Shown one piece after another: positions 61,766-64,000 of a DNA stretch of 64,000 nucleotides. Below the pieces are notes generated by a model. It did not search any database, had not been told where the DNA came from, and saw only the letters and a list, made by a program, of their open reading frames with translations. The stretch is from Trematomus loennbergii (Eukaryota > Chordata > Actinopteri > Perciformes > Nototheniidae), in NCBI GenBank assembly GCA_012861695.1, contig JAAOOA010000086.1:6498385-6562384 (forward strand). The letters run 5' to 3'. The position numbers were made by a program, and so were the translations under genes. Position 1 is the stretch's first letter; each line of letters begins with the position of its first letter.

Positions 61766-63060
61766 GGATTGTTTGTCTGAAATGCTTGGAGTTACATTTT
61801 GCAATAATACTTTTGCAACGTGTTTAATATGATTAATTCACTTTTTTCTCTCTTGTTTTTCTCTGTAATTAGGACAATTCTGGAGAAATGGATCTGCTGG
61901 AGAAGGACCCCTAACCCCAGCGGATTATCAGGACAGAGCTGCCATCCACCTGGACCCCCGAGGTGCTGGAGAAAGCAAAACGGCGATCAGGAACATCCCC
62001 CACCCAGACCTCTGCTTACTGCCGTCCTACAGACGTTTCAGATTTTGATTTTGTATGTGTCCTTTCTTTTAATAGATATTTAACGATTATAGTTTGAGTC
62101 GGTCTGATTCCCCAAACAGCTGCTTCTATATACTTGCTGCACATATAATACAAATAAACAGCTCGATAAACACACTTTTGCTGATATTTGTTTTACTGCT
62201 GATGATGTTAAATAATATGATTGATTTCCTCTGTCTCAATGATGAAAGTTATAATAATAGAAGACATGAAGCTGCAGAGAGAGGATGGATATATTCTTAC
62301 CTCTACTTTGTGATAAGATGAAAATACAAAATTAAATTAAAATAGTAATTGTTAAACACATTGTTTATTTCATTTACTGAGGTTTTAACCATTATTTACA
62401 ACATGTGTACATAAGCAGTGGAATAATAGGATATCTCTAGGTCATTAAACTGTCTTAAGTTCAGTTTAATTTGATTAATACAAAAATAGGTCATAGAAAA
62501 TGTTTAATTGTGTATTTCAGCTGAGCGGGGGTCACGGTGGTGCTGGATCTGGAGATGCTGACCTGGTGTCAGTGGGACATCATCTGGGCTGGTTTAGGGG
62601 AAGAAGGAGAATAAAAACTGTTATATCACAGCTATTAAGATTAGAACACTAATATTGTTAAGAATCAATCAATACAACATGCTTTTGTTCATTTAAAAAT
62701 ACATATTGTTTTAGCTACAGAAAAATTAAGACTTATTTTAAATATGAAATAATATGATTCAATTACATCAGCTATATATAATTTACTTGTTAACTTACTA
62801 ATGTAACATTACTGGGGGCTAAAGGAACAGCTTAATCATATTTACCTGGCCATGGTCCTCTTTATTTCATCGCGTCGGTGATCTCCAAAAAATGGTTAAA
62901 GTCAAAAGGTCAAAGTAAAGTTTCTGGATCCTTTTCAGCTGAGTTAGCTTGTAAGCTAATTTGCTAGCAGGCTGCTGGAGCATTCTTATTCTACATCCAT
63001 GGGGCAGCGCAATCGAACAGCGCATATCACGTGACATAAATACCAAGCGCTCCGTAGGCT
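61766..63060. other. possible spliced transcript remnants, no supported gene
   Basis: A TTAG-preceded stretch at about 61872-62045 and an acceptor-like TTTCAG at 62520 look exon-like, but the frames are short and unrecognised. Otherwise AT-rich. Confidence 0.25.
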
Positions 63061-63064
63061 AGAG

Positions 63065-63555
63065 TCGTGGTTCTCAACTGGTTAGGCCTCGGGACCCACT
63101 TTTTACTTTGTCAATAAATCGCGACCCACCATTTTGAACCACTCAAATCTATTCAACAAAAAATAGTGCTGTAATATATACGCTTTTCAGCATACAATAT
63201 TAATTAAAGTGAAGTACAGTGCATATATCCCTTATATCCTTTCACAGAACCAAAGTATGCTTTTAAAAAGGTTTAATGAGATGATAGAATCAAAGCTGAA
63301 CTTTATACATAAAAAGGCACACATGCTGAAAACCCAACCCCAGAAGGGGGGTCTGGGGGGAAATACTAACATATCAACTACGCATTCTGGTACTCTCTGA
63401 GAAGAAAATAAATACATCTATTACTACCCGACATATTAATAATATTTTCTGCCATTGTTTGTTTTTCACGGGCCTTCAAAATAAAAGTTTTTATTATTTT
63501 GAAGGCCCGCGACCCACTTTTGGGTCGCGACCCACCAGTTGAGAACCACTGCTAG
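63065..63555. mobile_element. hAT-like miniature element
   Basis: Inverted ends CGTGGTTCTCAACTGGT and ACCAGTTGAGAACCACTG. GGGACCCACTTTT and its inverse are subterminal. The flanks GCTAGAGT and GCTAGACC match at six of eight bases. Confidence 0.68.
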
Positions 63556-63627
63556 ACCGTCTAATTTTCGTAGGCCGCTCGGTCCAGCCCACGTAGGCTA
63601 GGGGTCCTCCGTGGACCGCGTAGCCTA

Positions 63628-63998
63628 GGGTGTTTCTCAATCCCGAGTAAAGCTGCTTCAGAGCCACTATTTCAAGCATACTACGTCATCGGAGTGCCGC
63701 CGAAGTACTGTTCCAATCTCCAGTATACTTGGAAATCTACCGAGCTCCGTTTGGAGAAATATCGAGTCTGCGCATGAGTAGACTTCGCGGTCTTAAAATC
63801 CCCACAATGCTTTGCGCACGGACCAATTTCCCCAAATCTGTGGCGGAAGATGTAAGGCTCTCATATGACGCACACCTGCACACTTGCTAGCGTGTTCCAC
63901 ACTTCGTTTTCCGAATGCCAGGAAGTATTCTTGACTCGCTTCTGAAGCAAGATGCTCGGCAGACATGTGCCAAGCGTACTCGCGATTGAGAAACACCC
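63628..63998. mobile_element. miniature element with GGGTGTTTCTCAAT ends, second copy
   Basis: Same family as 34453-34732, with about 90 extra internal bases (GACCAATTTCCCCAAATC region). Both inverted ends are in the window. Confidence 0.75.
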
Positions 63999-64000
63999 CT

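Noticed and set aside
61820..62083. 87-codon frame and nearby splice-like signals as a new gene
   Set aside because: The frame is short and unrecognised, and no second exon in phase could be shown.

Overview
The window looks like teleost fish chromosomal DNA. It holds vertebrate genes with spliced exons and canonical splice sites, Tc1, hAT, TTAA-type and TAA-type DNA transposons, L2-like non-LTR retrotransposon pieces, and abundant AT, CA and TATC microsatellites. There is no prokaryotic, phage or organellar gene content. Most listed long open frames are chance or repeat frames; the real coding signal is in short exons on the minus strand.

Region 1 (about 2.4-40.4 kb, minus strand) is most of a cenpe-type gene (centromere-associated kinesin-7). 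I could place 25 exons. Exon 1 (start codon, first motor strand) lies at 40.3 kb, exons 2-11 complete the kinesin motor, and exons 12-25 encode neck and coiled-coil rod. The 3' end lies before base 1. Several exons carry one- or two-base frame lesions and one an in-frame stop, although all splice sites look intact. The introns are packed with mobile elements, including a four-deep nest at 2.7-5.9 kb with a target-site duplication visible at each level.

Region 2 (40.4-46.9 kb) holds the cenpe promoter side, an LTR with a tRNA-Pro-type primer site, a TAA-flanked miniature element and a reverse-transcriptase fragment.

Region 3 (46.9-56.3 kb, minus strand) is a pair of duplicated type II C-type lectin receptor genes. 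The upstream copy (54.7-56.3 kb) has an intact lectin domain, but I find no first two exons for it. The downstream copy (47.0-49.8 kb) has all exons but a frame lesion, a stop and a second frame lesion in its lectin domain. Between them sits a Tc1-like element (50.0-52.0 kb) whose transposase has grown an internal minisatellite of about 26 forty-base units.

Region 4 (56.3-64 kb) is repeat-rich: an hAT element with perfect 8-base target duplication and an internal minisatellite, two TTAA-flanked miniature elements, and hAT-like miniature elements near the right edge. I see no convincing protein-coding gene there.

A recurring theme is single-base contractions of homopolymers, in cenpe exons and in the minisatellite units alike. 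This suggests that some apparent gene damage may be assembly error rather than biology. Family names are from recognition of motifs; no database search was run.
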